From positions 209,501 to 273,500 of the forward strand of contig CANXME010002057.1 of NCBI GenBank assembly GCA_948144175.1: a stretch of 64,000 bases of DNA, written 5' to 3'. Positions 20,610-32,516 of the stretch are shown piece after piece. Both the position numbers and the translations under genes were made by a program. Each line of letters starts with the position of its first letter. Position 1 is the first letter of the stretch. The notes beneath the pieces are model-generated. The model made no database searches. It was given only the letters and a program-made list of their open reading frames with translations, and had not been told where the DNA came from. This DNA comes from Closterium sp. NIES-65 (Eukaryota > Streptophyta > Zygnematophyceae > Desmidiales > Closteriaceae).

Positions 20610-23600
20610 GCAAGACTGGGACAAGTCCCAGCTGAGTACAGAAACGCTAATGATCACAAGGCGGAAGTGCCTTGGTGAAAACATCAGCAGTGTTGGCCTC
20701 AGAGGCCACGTACGCAAGTCGCAACTGACCACGCTGCTGCAGCTCACGAGCAAGAAAGTAGCGGAGAGCAATGTGCTTCGTTCTAGTGCTCCAGGCGCTG
20801 CTCTTGACACAAGGCCAGCATGGCCTTGTTGTCTACGTACAGCACTGGAGGAGAACGAGGCAGCTCTCCAAGGTCAGTCAGCAGGTAGGTGAGTCAGCGA
20901 AGCTCCTGAGCAGCCATGGCCCCGGCGTAGATCTCAGCCTTACAACTGGAGCCGAGAACAGAAGACGAGCGAGTAGCCCGCCACGAAACAGAGCCGGAAC
21001 CAAGGCTAAAGGTGTAACCCTGTGACGACCGCTGCGTAGCCTGGTCGTCTGCCCAAGAAGCGTCCGCGTGCCCAGTGAGGACCACTGGACTCCGCCCTCC
21101 AAGCACTAGCCCCATGCCCGACGTACTGCACAAGTAGCGCAACACCCTCTTCGCTGCAACCATGTGCTCTGGTCGGTGTCTCCCAGGAGCAACATAGCGT
21201 GCCAAGATGCTAAGAGGGTATGCAAGGTCAGGTCGTGTGCAGGTCATCAGGTACATGAGGCAGCCAACAAGCTCTGGGTACGGGCCACTCGACTCTACGG
21301 ACTCATCCGAAGGCAGAGCTGAGAGCGAGTGGCGAGTAGACAGAGGAGTGGCCTGAGGCGAGGAGTACGTGAAGCCGAAGCGCTGAAGGACCTGCTGCAC
21401 CATGTGTGACTGAGTCAAGGTAATGGTGCGGCGTGCTCTGTCCCGAGTGATCTGCAAGCCAACGTAGCTGCGCAGTTCACCCAGGTCTGTGCACGTGTGT
21501 CTCTTCTGCAGCTCGGACTTCACGTAGGCGAGTCCAGTAGTGTCCGCTGTGGCAAAGACCAAGTCGTCGACGTACACGAGGATGTAGAACGGCGGCAGAG
21601 AAGTGTCGGTGCGCAAAAACAACGACGGGTCAGCAGTAGAGGGAGCAAACCCAAGAGCCGCAAGCGTAGTCCTCAGTGTGTCGTGCCACTCACGCGGTGC
21701 CTGGCGGAGACCGTAGACTGGCCGTCGGAGGCTCCACTGGGTGCCAGGAGGGAAAGTCCCAGTGAAGCCAGGTGGACGGCGCAGCCAGATCTCCTCGTGC
21801 AGGCTACCCTGCAAGAAAGCAGTGTTGAAGTCAAGAGAGTGGAGCTCGTAGTCGCGCTGAGCGGCTATGTGCAGCAGCACCCGAAGAGTGGTCATCTTCG
21901 GGGTGGGAGAGAAGGTCTGAAAGTAGTCAACTCCCTACCGCTGTCTGAAGCCACGAGCCACGTACCGCGCCTTGAAGACAGGTGGAGAGCCCGGCGGCCG
22001 CTTCACCCTGAAGATCCACATCCCACTGACGATGTTCGCCCCAGAAGGGGGAACCGCGTCAACGTAGGTTCCCGTGGACTTCCAGGAAGCCATCTCTGCA
22101 TCCATAGCTGCCTGCCACTGAGAGGAGTAGGGACCCTCTACGGCCTCCGCGTAAGAGCGCGGAGTCGGGATGTCTAGTGCATCCGGGTCTCCCTCAGGGG
22201 CAAGCAGTACAGACGCGGGATGAGGTGAAGCAGCAGCCAGACACTGGAACTCCTCCTGCCTGTCCTCAAGGACGTCCGTGCCAAGAGCACACTCACCCCC
22301 GACGGACGGAGGACAGACAGACACAGACTCAGCAACAAGACTAGCAGCGTAGTCTAGACGACAGCGAGCAGCAAAGTCGACGAGCTCAGCAACAAGATCA
22401 GACGCAGCAGTGGACTCAAAGGAGGGGTCAGTGACGACAGTAGCAAAGAGACGCGTGACAGTAGGACTGGCAGCACGAAGAGAGTCCGACTCAGGGTCGG
22501 CAAGCGAAGGAAGAGAGGACTCAGGAAGAGAGGGCAAAGGGGCACGCAGAGGAGCAGTGGACGGACGCAGAGACATCCGGTGCGTGCCAGGGACAGGAGG
22601 AGGACGCTGACGCGAACTACGACCACTGGTGCGAGCAGCACGAACAGGCGACGCAGGACGAGACGCAGGCTCACGACGCTCAGCAAGACCTCCAGTAGGA
22701 CTAGAGTAGGGAGAGGGAGAAGGCAGTGGGGAGGCCGGCGGTAACTGTGACTGCGAACTGGACAGGCGGAGGACCCTCTAAGAGAGGAGGAAGACCAAGA
22801 ACCTGCTGAAGGAGCGGAACGAAGTAGGGCCGAGGCCGCAGCGGCGGCACCAGACACAGCAGGGACAGCACCAGCACCCTCAGCACCTCCGGCAGCACCA
22901 GCGCTAACAGCACCTCCTGCGGCAGGACCTCCAGAAGCGTCAGCAGCACCCGCAGCACGACCACCACCAGGACGGACAGTAGTAGTCTCAGAACCAACAC
23001 CCTCAGCAGCTCCAGCTCCAGGCAGACCCGCAGGCCCAGTAGCTCCGGGACCAGCAGCACCAGCACCCTCAGCGGCCGAAGAAGCGCCAGCTCCAGAAGT
23101 ACGCCTCCAGCGGCGAGCAAACCACTCACGCAACTCCTGTGGAGAGAGGGGCTCCCGCCGAGACGAAACACCCGGAGAACCTCCAGGCCCAGTACCGCCA
23201 GACGCCACAAGGGGAGGTCCAGTGGCCGCAGGCTCCACACCTCCAGGCTCAGCAGCTCCAGACGCAGCACCCCCAGGCTCAGCACCCCCAGGCGCAGCAC
23301 CCCCAGGCTCAGCACCCCCAGGCTCAGCACCCCCAGACCCAGCACCCCCAGGCTCAGCACCCCCAGGCTCAGCACCCCCAGGCTCAGCACCCCCAGACTC
23401 AGCACCCCCAGGCTCAGCACCCCAGGCTCAGCACCCCCAGCAGTACCTGAGTCACCATCAACCTCGACCGGCTCGACTGCATCTACCTCGGACACACCTG
23501 AAGGGGCAAGACCCTGAGGGGGAAGGGGGTCTACCGGGGGGGGACGTGGCACAAGGAAGTGCGGTGGTGGCAGGAGGGAAGGAGTGCGGTAGGGGAAGAG

Positions 23601-26462
23601 GCGGTAGAAGGGGACGGACTCGTCGAACGTGACGTCCTGGGAGGACAGAACACGGCGAGAGGTGGGGTGGTAGAACTGCCACCCAGGGGCGTCGGGGGGG
23701 AACCCCAGGAAGACGCAGGGAGCAGCGCGAGGGGACAGCTTGTCCGAAGACAAGTCGCGGACAAACGCCCGAGATCCCCAGACCCGGAACGCCGACGCAT
23801 CGCCAACCTTCCCCGTCCACAGCAGGGCTGGGGAGGTCTCCGGCGTGGAGACCCTTGGGTGGAGGTTGATCTGATGCGCCGCATACCTAACCGCAAACGG
23901 CCACAGAAAATGGGGGGCAGCCGCATGCATCATAGACGTACGAGCGACGTCCATGACCATGCCAATGCGGCGCTCTGCAATCCCATTTTGCTGCGGTGAG
24001 TCCGGAAGCGTGAAGGTCTGACGGATGCCTTGTGCATGACAGTAGGCACGCAGAAGGCCAAAGGAGAACTCCCCGCCTCTGTCCGAGTGCAGAACAGGAA
24101 AGTCCGAGCCAAAGCTCTGCCTGAGCTGGAGACGAGCTGCGCGGATCCAGTCGATCAGCACCTCAGTGACATCACCCTTGCTGCGCAAGGGGAGGACCGC
24201 GGTGTAACGCGAGTAGTCGTCAACCACCAACAGGAAGTAGCGCTCGTGACCGAGTCCACGGACGCGGGCAGGGCCCCACACGTCCATGTGAAGCGTCTGC
24301 AACGGAGCCTCTGTCGGAGGGAAATTGGGAGGAGTGAGGGGCAGCACGCTGGCGTCCCTCGACACAGGGGACACAGGCAGGGTCAGGGCCCTGAGGAAGG
24401 GGAGGGAGGGACCTGGGGAGACCAGAGACAAGGAGACGGGAGGCCATGCCTCTGAGCCGAAGCAGAGAGGGGTGACCCAGGCGGTGGTGCCAGAGGAGAG
24501 TCTCGTGAGACAGGCGACGAATGGACCAGACCTGGACGCTGCAGCAAACACCTGACCGGACGAAGGGACCCTACCAGACTCAGGAACTGGAGGAGAAGGA
24601 GTGGTCAGTGTGTACAGGCTCGACCGTGGCTGACGTGTAAACGTAGCCAGGTGACGACCTGTGCTAGCCTCTGTGCAGTGCGTCACTCGCTGACGAGCAG
24701 GGGTGAACTGGTGGACTCCCGCATCCTGGAGGTCAGCACCACTCACCAAGTTCGTAGAGAACGAGGGGAGGTAGAGACCAGACAGGGTGCCAGAGGGAGC
24801 CGCCGGACACGGAAGGACAGTGGAGAAGCGAGACAGGACAGGACCCCCAGAGGGGTTAGCCAGGGACACCGCAATCGGCCGACTGAGCGGCGTGAGTGTG
24901 GTGCGGTCCCGAAAGAAGGAGCGAGACGCCCCAGAGTCAAGGGTGAAGGTGTGGGAGGTAGAGGCCGACGCAGTACCTGAGAGTGCAGACTCACTAGTAC
25001 CTGAGAGAGCAGCCTCACCAGTACCTGAGAGCACAGACGCACTGGCACCTAGAGCAGCAACCTCAATGCCCGGGTCGGGCGGGAAACACCGGTAACAGTC
25101 ACCCTCATTACTAACGGTCACAGCATACATAGCAGCAAGGATAGCATGAAAGTCAAGATCAAAAATAGCTACACCAGCCCTAGATAGCTCTCCCCAACGG
25201 GGGATCTCCGCGGCCTCCGGGAACTGCTGGCGCCAAGCGTCCGTCAGGCGGCCAAAGCAGCGCTGGGCGGAGTGGGTACCCCCACACTGCTCTCCAGCGC
25301 GGTCGCCAGTGCGAAGAACGTAGGTGCAAGGACCAAAACTCCCACCCCGCTGACGCTGCGTGTACCACTCACGGAGCTGCTGAGGGGTGGGGATGTCGAG
25401 AGAACGCTGCTGCTGCTGGCGCTGACCACCTCCAGTGCTGCTCCGCTGCGAAGCGCCACCCCGACCACCTCCACCACCGCCACTCCCTGCCTCCTCCTCC
25501 ACCGCCACCGCCTCCGCCACCTCCGCTCCCACAGCCACCGCCGCCGCCACCTCCGCCTCCACTGTCGCCACTAGCACCCCCACCCACGCCACCACCTCCA
25601 CCGCCACCCCCACTCCCTCCGCCGCCTCCACCTCCACCTCCACCGCCCCTGCTGGTCCCACCCGCTCCCTTGCCCCCTTTGTCCTTGCCAGAGCGGCGTC
25701 TCTCGCTAGGGGCAGACGCCGCACCGACCGACTCAAGACCAACGAGGTCGGCCGCAGCGGTAGAGGCTACAGAGGGCAAGAGAGGGGAAGGAGAACACCC
25801 CTCAAAGATGGGGGCGCGGGGGTCACCTCGAGAGGCTCCTACAGCTACGATGCTCTTCTCCGCCGCTAGGAGGGCCTTCTCAAGGCTAGTGGACTGTGAG
25901 AGTGGTGGGATTGACCGCGAGGAAGTGGTCCCGGACTACACGAAGGGAGTCAGGGAGACGAGTGACTAGAAAGTAGAGAGTGATGTACATGGGAGGAGGG
26001 TTCTTGGCGCAGAAGTCAGCAGGAAGCGCAGCGCGGTAGCGGGTGTCACTAGTACGGAGGTGCGTAATGAGATCAGCGACAGTGGGAAAGGCGACAAGGT
26101 CAGGGAAGAGGTAGGGGAGCATGAGGCGGCTCAGTGCAGCATGTGGCAGGGGAGGAGTAGCGCGCAACTACAGCGTCGTACAAGGTCTGGGCACTCTTGT
26201 ACTGACTAAAGTGTGCACGCTCAGCGGTAGGCAGGTGGCGACGCACAGCAAGACGTGCAGCAGCATTGCGTGTGGCCCACTTGGAGCGAACAGTGGGGTC
26301 AGCATCAGCAGCAGGGGCAGGGACGGCGCCAGAGGTAAGGTCAAAGAGAGAAAGGTCGTCTACCCTATCGCACTGCAAGAACAGCTGCAGGTCGTCGACC
26401 CAGACCTCAAAGTCAATGGCGCGGCCCTCAGCGTCAAAAGCAAGGACACTGGGGGTAGCCAT
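20610..26462 (-). pseudogene. E2 gag-pol, frameshifted
   Basis: Gag begins at the ATG complementary to 26460-26462 (MATPSVLAFDAEGR). A poly-Gly/Ser tract (about 25480-25680), the CCHC motif with 13-residue first spacing (about 25255-25335), protease DSGA (about 24935), integrase (about 23930-24480, with HSDRGGEF), a GGAEP-type linker (23225-23440), reverse transcriptase (YVDD near 21566) and RNase H follow. Frame changes occur near 26150, 25870, 25740, 23240 and 22600. A TAG replaces the glutamine of the SQRQG stretch near 21935. RNase H shows GHADASWADD. Not translatable as one protein. Confidence 0.9.
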
Positions 26463-26569
26463 GACAGCAGGCGACGGTCTCACCAGACAGGACGGGTCGG
26501 GCAGCTCAGTAGCACAGCAACACGGCAACACAGCAGCTTGGTCGGCCCAGCAGCAACAGCAGCTCCGCG

Positions 26570-27430
26570 GGACCAGCGGCTCGGCTCCTCAGGCGACTCG
26601 GGCGGCTCGGGCGGCTCGGGCGGCGCGGGCGGCTCGGGCGGCTCGGGCGGCTCGGGCGGCTCGGGCGGCTCGGGCGGCTCGGGCGGCTCGGGCACTCAGC
26701 GGCATAGGCGGCTCGTGCGGCTCGGCTCCTCAGCGGCGCAGGCGGCTCGGGTGGCTCGGGTGACGTGGGTGGCACGGGCGGTTGGGTGTCACAGCGGCGT
26801 ACGGGCGGCGTGGGGCCGGGACGGCGGCGTGCGGCAGGGACAGGTGGCGCACGGGCGGTGCGGGGCCAGCACGGTGGCGCACGGCTGGGACGGGTGGCGC
26901 ACGGGCGGCTGGGAGCGGGGCCGGGACGAGCGACGCACGGGCGGATTGGGGCCGGGACGGTGGCGAGGGGCCAGGACGGGCGGCGCACGGGCGCCGAGGG
27001 GCCGGGACGGCTGTGCGCGGCGGGGATGGGCGACGCACGGGTGGCGTGAGGCCGGGACGGGCGGCGCACGGCGTCGACGGGCCAGAACGGGCGGCGCGAC
27101 GGCGGCGTGGGGCCTGACGGGCGGCGCACGGGTGGCGCGAGGCCGGGACGGGCGGCACACGGCGCCGACGGGCCGGGACGGGCGCCGCACGAGCGCCTAA
27201 GGGTGGCGCGACGGCGGCTCGGGGCGTTACGGGCGGCGTGCGGGCGGCTAAGGGCGGCGCGCGGGCGGCGTGGGGCCTGGACGGGCGGCGCGCGGGCGTC
27301 TAGGGGCCGAGTCTAGACGGCGCGCGGGCGGCTAAGGGCGGCGCGCGGGCGTCTGAGGGCGGCGCGCGGGCGTCTAGGAGCCGTAGGGTAGGTCGACAGA
27401 TCGAGAGAGAGAGAGCCCGGAGCGCGCTAC
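26570..27430 (-). repeat. GC-rich repeat leader of E2
   Basis: ggcggctcgg units (26590-26700) grade into degenerate repeats of gcgcacgggcggc type to about 27370. Long open frames on both strands here are products of composition. It corresponds in position to the E1 and E4 leaders but lacks their gtgcagcggcgggcc units. Confidence 0.8.
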
Positions 27431-27470
27431 GGGCAGGAAAAAAAGTTCGAAGTGGTGGGCCCTTTGCACA

Positions 27471-27499
27471 GTTCCCACAGGGGAACCTGCTCTATACCA
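27471..27499 (-). promoter_or_regulatory. E2 primer-binding site and adjacent hairpin
   Basis: Hairpin GTTCCC/GGGAAC at 27471-27486, then primer site 27489-27499 (minus TGGTATAGAGC). The stem sequence differs from E1 (GGTCCTT/AAGGACC) and E4 (GTCCT/AGGAC), but pairing and position are kept. A conserved GGTGGGCCC word precedes it at about 27454-27462. Confidence 0.7.
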
Positions 27500-27633
27500 T
27501 GTGAAGAATAGAACAAGAAACGAGTGCAACTATGAATGAAGTGAGTACATATATGAAACCCTAATTGGGTTGTACCCCCTATGGGATACCCCACTATAGC
27601 CTACACAACAGCATAAGCTATGATGTTCTGACA
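27500..27633 (-). repeat. E2 5' LTR
   Basis: 134 bp, one difference from the 3' LTR, followed by the second GAGAC copy at 27634-27638. Confidence 0.93.
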
Positions 27634-27638
27634 GAGAC

Positions 27639-30600
27639 TGTGAGTGTGAGATCTTGCTACAGCTCCCCTTCAAACCAGGTGGTGATGTCGTCAGTGGAAC
27701 CAATGTAGAGTAGGTCGTCTATGTAGACGATCAGCAGGATGTAGTTGGTATCTTTCGTGAGTCGGTACATTCCTTGGTCATGAGGTAGTTGGCGGAATCC
27801 GATGCGAGTGAGGCGAGTGTGTAGGTGCTGTTGCCATAGCCGCGGGGCTTGTTTGATTCCGTAGAGCGATTTCAGCAGCTGGCAAACCCGGTTGGGTTCT
27901 CCGTTAGTACCGTGCGGTAGTTCAACGAAGATTTCAGCGGTGACGGGTGCGTAGAGGAAGGCGTTAGCGACGTCGATTTGCCGCAGTTTCTTTTTCTTCA
28001 TGGCGGCGATCGCGAGGAGGATTCGGAGTGAAGTATGTCGGCTAACCGGGGCGAATGTCTTGGTGAAGTCTCGTCCGTGTTCCTGATCGAATCCACGCAC
28101 GACCCAGCGTGCTTTGAACTTCTCAATTGTGCCGTCTGCTTTTGTTTTAACGCGGAAGACCCATTTCCCGGTGAAAATGGTTTTGTTCCTTGCCACGCCG
28201 ATGGGGACGACTTTCCAGGTGTTCCGTTCCTCCAGCGCCTTTAACTCTATGTCCATGGCTTCACGCCATTTTTCCCTGTGTTCCCCCCCCAGAGCCTGCT
28301 GAACTGTCGCAGGCTCCTTATGAAGAGTGTTGCCGTGGACTGCGGTAACGAGGCCGAGAATCTGCAGTCCAGTCTGTGAGTAGCGGGGAAGAGTTGCGTC
28401 CTCGGGATAAGCTGCTTCATCTCCCGCTTCTGGATCAGGTATGAAATTCGGTCCTACTCGTTCTGCTTCGTTGGTGTTGATTGTCGCAGGTGTTATGTAA
28501 CCGTTGTCGGCGAAGTAGTAGAAGGTTTCGGCATTGACACTTTCGCGAGGGTTGTCTTCGTCCATGGGAACGTCGACGGAGCGGAACGGAAGAGGTCCGG
28601 CTTCTTCTGACGCGTTGTCCACATTCTGCTCGTCCCAGTCAGCTTCGTCTTCTGCGGAGGCGAAGGCTCAGTCGCCACGAAAACCACCTGTGGGATCTTG
28701 GTCCTCTTGCAGGTTGGCAAGGTATGTTTGGAGCGTGAGTAGTTGGTAGAAAATCACGTCACGTGCTGCTACTGTTTCCTTGGAGTGGACGTCGAAGATT
28801 TTCCACGCGTTGTAATTCTTTTCGATGCCGAGGTGTAGTCCCCACTATGCGCGTTGTGAAAATCGGCCCGCTCGTGCTGCTGGGGGTCGATATTGTACCA
28901 TGCATCCGAACACTCGTAACATTTTTGTGCTGCCCTGTTTCCCTGTCCACAGCAGATGCGGTGATGCGTTGTTCGGAAACGATGATGACGACAGCAAGTT
29001 GTGCAGCATGACAGCGTGGTCCATTGCTGCAGGCCACTGGTGGTTGGGTAGCCGCATGCCACGTAACAGTTTGCGCATGCTGTTCTGCAGAGTCCTGTTC
29101 ATTCTTTCTGCTACACCTTGCTGCTGATGGGCGTAGGGAAGAGAGAGGAGCTGCTTGATGCCCCTTTCCGCCAGGTACTGCTTGAATCGTTGAGAGGTGT
29201 ATTCTCCTCCTCCGTCTGACTGGAAGCTTTTGAGCTTTACGCCCGACTCTCTCTCTGCTACTGGTAGCCAGGCAGCGAATGCTTCGAGGGCCATGTCGCG
29301 GCTGGGTAAGTTTAGGTGCCAGACGTGTCGGGTGGCAGCGTCGATGAAGGTGATTGTGTAGTTGTAGATTATTTGTCCTGGCTCCCGATTGTACAGGATG
29401 TCGCTATACACCTTTTCGAGTGGTGCGTACGCGGGTGCGCTCGGGTTGTGACGAGGAGTGAACGGCCGATGTGGTAAGTCGGCTTCGGAGCAGGTGAGGC
29501 ATGTTTCTCGTGCTCGTTGGAGTTCTCTTCCCGTCGAGTAGTAGTAACGAGTCCTTGTCAAGGACTCCTGCTCTTATTGTGTTGTTTAACACAGTGTTGC
29601 TTGGGTGTCCCATCCTTGCGTGCCAAGTACTTTCGTCGGCGCGATGCCCGGGTGATCGTCGGTACATGTCGGAGTTGGAGTAGAAGCTGGCGATGAAGTT
29701 TGCGCTACGATGAACTTCTTGTGGTGCTGGGTGGAGCTGTTGTGCTGGTGTTGGCGGTGTTTCGTCGACGAGAGCTGGTCTCGTTGTTGCTGCTGCTCTT
29801 GTTGTTCCTGCTGCTGCCGATGATGTCCCAGCTGCTGCCGATGTTGTCTTTGCTGCTGCCGATGTTGTCTCTGCTGCTGCCGATGTTGTTTCTGCTGCTG
29901 CCGATGTTGTCTCTGCTGTTGCCGATGTTGTTTCTGCTGCTGCCGAGTGTTGAATTGTTACTAACGTGCGTGTTCGTTTTGCTTCAGGAATGGTATGTGA
30001 ATACCAAAAGCCTTCCGGACTGAAGTCTGGATCAAGATCTGGAGGGTGTGTCCAGTCGGCGAAGTTCACGATGGCGTCGCTGTCTGCGGTGCCCAGGTCT
30101 GGGACGAAGTGAAGGACGAAGACGTTGTTCTTCAGGACCGCCTTTCCGATGTAGAGGCCGCCCTTCCCGTGGTACAGTTTGAACTCCTGGGTGGTACTGT
30201 CGGCTTCCAGGTGTATGCCTTTCGCCATCAACTGACTGACGCTCAGTAAGTTGTAGCCGAGTCCCTCCGCGATTAGTACTTTTGACATCTGCAGTATAAC
30301 ATTTATCTCTTGTGACTGAAGTTGTACTACTCCTTGTCGTCGTGTGCGCAGATTCTGATTGTCGGCGACTGTGATGACGACCTCTCGTTGAAGTCCGTGC
30401 TCGCGTTGGACGAAGCGTCCCGAGGAGCACATGTGCTGTCCGCAGCAACTGTCCAAGAACCATGTGTCTTTCCCGGACGGTTCGCTTTGAGCGATGGCAG
30501 CGTACGTCGGGTTCGGTTGAAGTGACTCGCGGCGAGGCGTGCTGTTGTCGAGTTGTTCTTCCGGTGAGTAATATGGTGGTGACTCAGTTACGCAGGAGTC

Positions 30601-31923
30601 ACTTAATCTTGCCATGCAGCTGATGATGTTTCTTGTTTCTTTCGCAGATTGTCCCGTTGATGTTGTTGAGACTTGTACTGACGTTGTCGGACTTGCTTGC
30701 GTTGAGGCGACTTGACTGCTTGAAGGGCGAAGTTGGCGTTGCGGCGGCGTTGACTGTTGTCGATTCGAGCAGTGCGTACGAGGATGCCCTGAAGTCTTGC
30801 AGAGGTGGCAGAACGGAGGTACGATTTTCGGTCGACTGTTGTTGTTGCTGTGGCGTCGTTGAGTGTGGAACGCGAATTCGGGTACTGATACCTTTCTCTT
30901 GTGTCGTTCTTCTTGCAGGTCCATGTCTTGCTGCTCAGCATGGATTTCGACGCAGAGTGCTGCTTCGGAGATTCTCCCGTGTGCTCGTAGTATGGCGCGA
31001 GTGGAGCGCCAGTGAGGGCCAAGACCGTCGATGACAACCGTGACGAAGGCGTCTTCTGAAATCGATCCTCCACATCGAAGAAGCTTGTCGCGCAGCTTGC
31101 GGCAGCGACTGATATACGCCATTCCCTTCTCGCCTGGTTTCATTTCGATTGTTGTCAGCTGTGCCATTAACCGACTTTGGTTTATGCTGTCTGTTGCTTG
31201 ATACAGGTTCTTCAAGTGGTTGTACGCGAGCTCCGCGGAGTTGCCATATCCTCGGTAAGTCCTTATGTTCTGCTGTTGAGTCGAAGTGATGTTCCTCAGT
31301 AGTATTGTGTACGCCATCATCGATTGATAGGTGTATTGCTGCTTCTCATACTGTGTGCCGTTTGTTGGGTATGGCAGGGACCCGTCGAAGAAGCCAAGGA
31401 TCTGCGCTCCTTCCATCATCAGCTCGAATTCGAACGACCAGGTAAAGAAGTCCTTCCCGTCGAAGGGTTTTGTCGTTTGCAGTTTTAGAACGTGCGCGAA
31501 CTGCGACTGAACTTGTAGTGCGTCCAGCGCTCTTTCTTGTCCCGGTGCAGGTTGTGGTTGTGGCATGAAGCTGACGGAGCCGCGCTGGGGCTCGTACGGA
31601 GCGAAGGTAGGTTGTTGTTGTTGATTCCCGCGTGCGTAGGATGAGCCATCGAGACTCATGGGCGTCACGTTGTTGTTGTTGTTGCTGTTGTTTGATTGCG
31701 CAGGTACTCCTTGCTGGTGCTGCTCGTAGAAGGACATGAAGGAGAAGAATTTCTCCATCATGCTTGGATCGAAGCCCGCGCCTTGGTTTGCGGGTGTTTC
31801 AGTAGACCTAGCGGCCGGTCTCGTTGTTGTGCCTTCCTCTGTCTGTAGACCAGATGCAGGAGGTGGAGTAGGAGTAGTACCAGGAGATCCGTTGGAGGAG
31901 CTTCTTTCCTTCCTGGCAGACAT
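27639..31923 (-). pseudogene. E3 gag-pol 5' part: Gag, protease, integrase, start of reverse transcriptase
   Basis: The start codon is complementary to 31921-31923 (MSARKERSSS). Gag includes a conventional zinc knuckle C-x2-C-x4-H-x4-C (CHLCKTSGHPRTHC, about 30770-30820). The protease motif reads WFLDSCCGQHM, with Cys where copia proteases usually have Gly (DSG). A low-complexity AAAETTS repeat lies at 29785-29950. Integrase changes frame near 29555 and shows DGGGEY and HQQQGVAERMN. An in-frame TAG lies near 28845 and another near 27655. Reverse transcriptase (RWVVRGFDQEHG, YIDDLLYIG) is then cut by E2. Confidence 0.9.
29785..29950 (-). repeat. Short tandem repeat in E3 Gag-Pol
   Basis: Units built on tgctgctgccgatgttgt, about 21 bp with some length variation, encode alternating poly-Ala and Glu/Thr/Ser (AAAETTS). 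Located between the protease and integrase regions. Confidence 0.8.
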
Positions 31924-31968
31924 GTCTCTTGGTGTAATTGAAGAAGTGATAGAATTTTACCCTAGCCT

Positions 31969-32250
31969 GCTCTCATACCATGTTGGGCTGAGTGCCCCTT
32001 AGGATCTTTGGTAGGGTTAATCTGTGGGTAGAGTGATGTAGTAGCGGAAGCGTTAACAAAGAGATTATGAACCACCTTGCGCTAGTATGTGAGGGCAAAG
32101 TAAGTTAATTAAAGCAAACAAGTACAAAGGCTTATATAAGAGTACAAGGAATACGAAGGGATATGAATGATAACTGTCTTACTGTTGGCTGTTGCGGTTC
32201 GATACAGTGCGACTCGGGCAACTGCTCAGTATCGAGTCAGTTGTGTGTCC
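31969..32250 (-). repeat. E3 primer site and inner part of the 5' LTR
   Basis: Primer site at 31969-31980. LTR sequence 31981-32250 matches 18070-18083 plus 18952 to about 19211 of the 3' LTR. E4 then interrupts the LTR, which resumes at 39715-39892. Confidence 0.93.
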
Positions 32251-32384
32251 TGTCAAAGAAGTGAACAGGAAAAATGAATGAACTAGCAGTTAAATGAGTA
32301 CAAGTAGGAAACCCTAGAATTGTGTACCCCCTATAGGCTAACCCACTGTAGCCTACACAAGCATAACATATATAATGTTTGACA
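32251..32384 (-). repeat. E4 3' LTR
   Basis: 134 bp, bounded by the TGTCC duplication on the left and by the purine tract (cacccccatagg on the plus strand) on the right. Confidence 0.93.
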
Positions 32385-32417
32385 CACCCCCATAGGCAAA
32401 GTGGGGGAGAACAAGGG

Positions 32418-32516
32418 GTCACAAGACCAGTCAAGCAAAGCAAAGTAAAGCAAGCTCAGGGTGGATCACAAAGTCACCACACAGTCCGAGCACAAGAGCA
32501 GGGCCAGAGGCCAGTT
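32418..32516 (-). other. Conserved 3' non-coding block (E4 copy)
   Basis: Same position between pol stop and purine tract, and same words, as the E5 and E2 blocks, with small differences (aaagtcaccac instead of aacgtcaccac). Confidence 0.65.

Larger units (their letters stand above)
20249..27633 (-). mobile_element. Ty1/copia retrotransposon E2, complete and recent
   Basis: Bounded by 134-bp LTRs (20249-20382 and 27500-27633; TGTGAAGAATAG...TTCTGACA) that differ at one visible position (20262 region, g versus a), with a GAGAC target duplication. Primer site 27489-27499. It is inserted in the reverse transcriptase region of E3 in the same orientation. Low LTR divergence implies recent insertion, yet the internal genes are frameshifted and carry a stop, suggesting mobilisation of a defective copy or sequence error. 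Confidence 0.95.
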
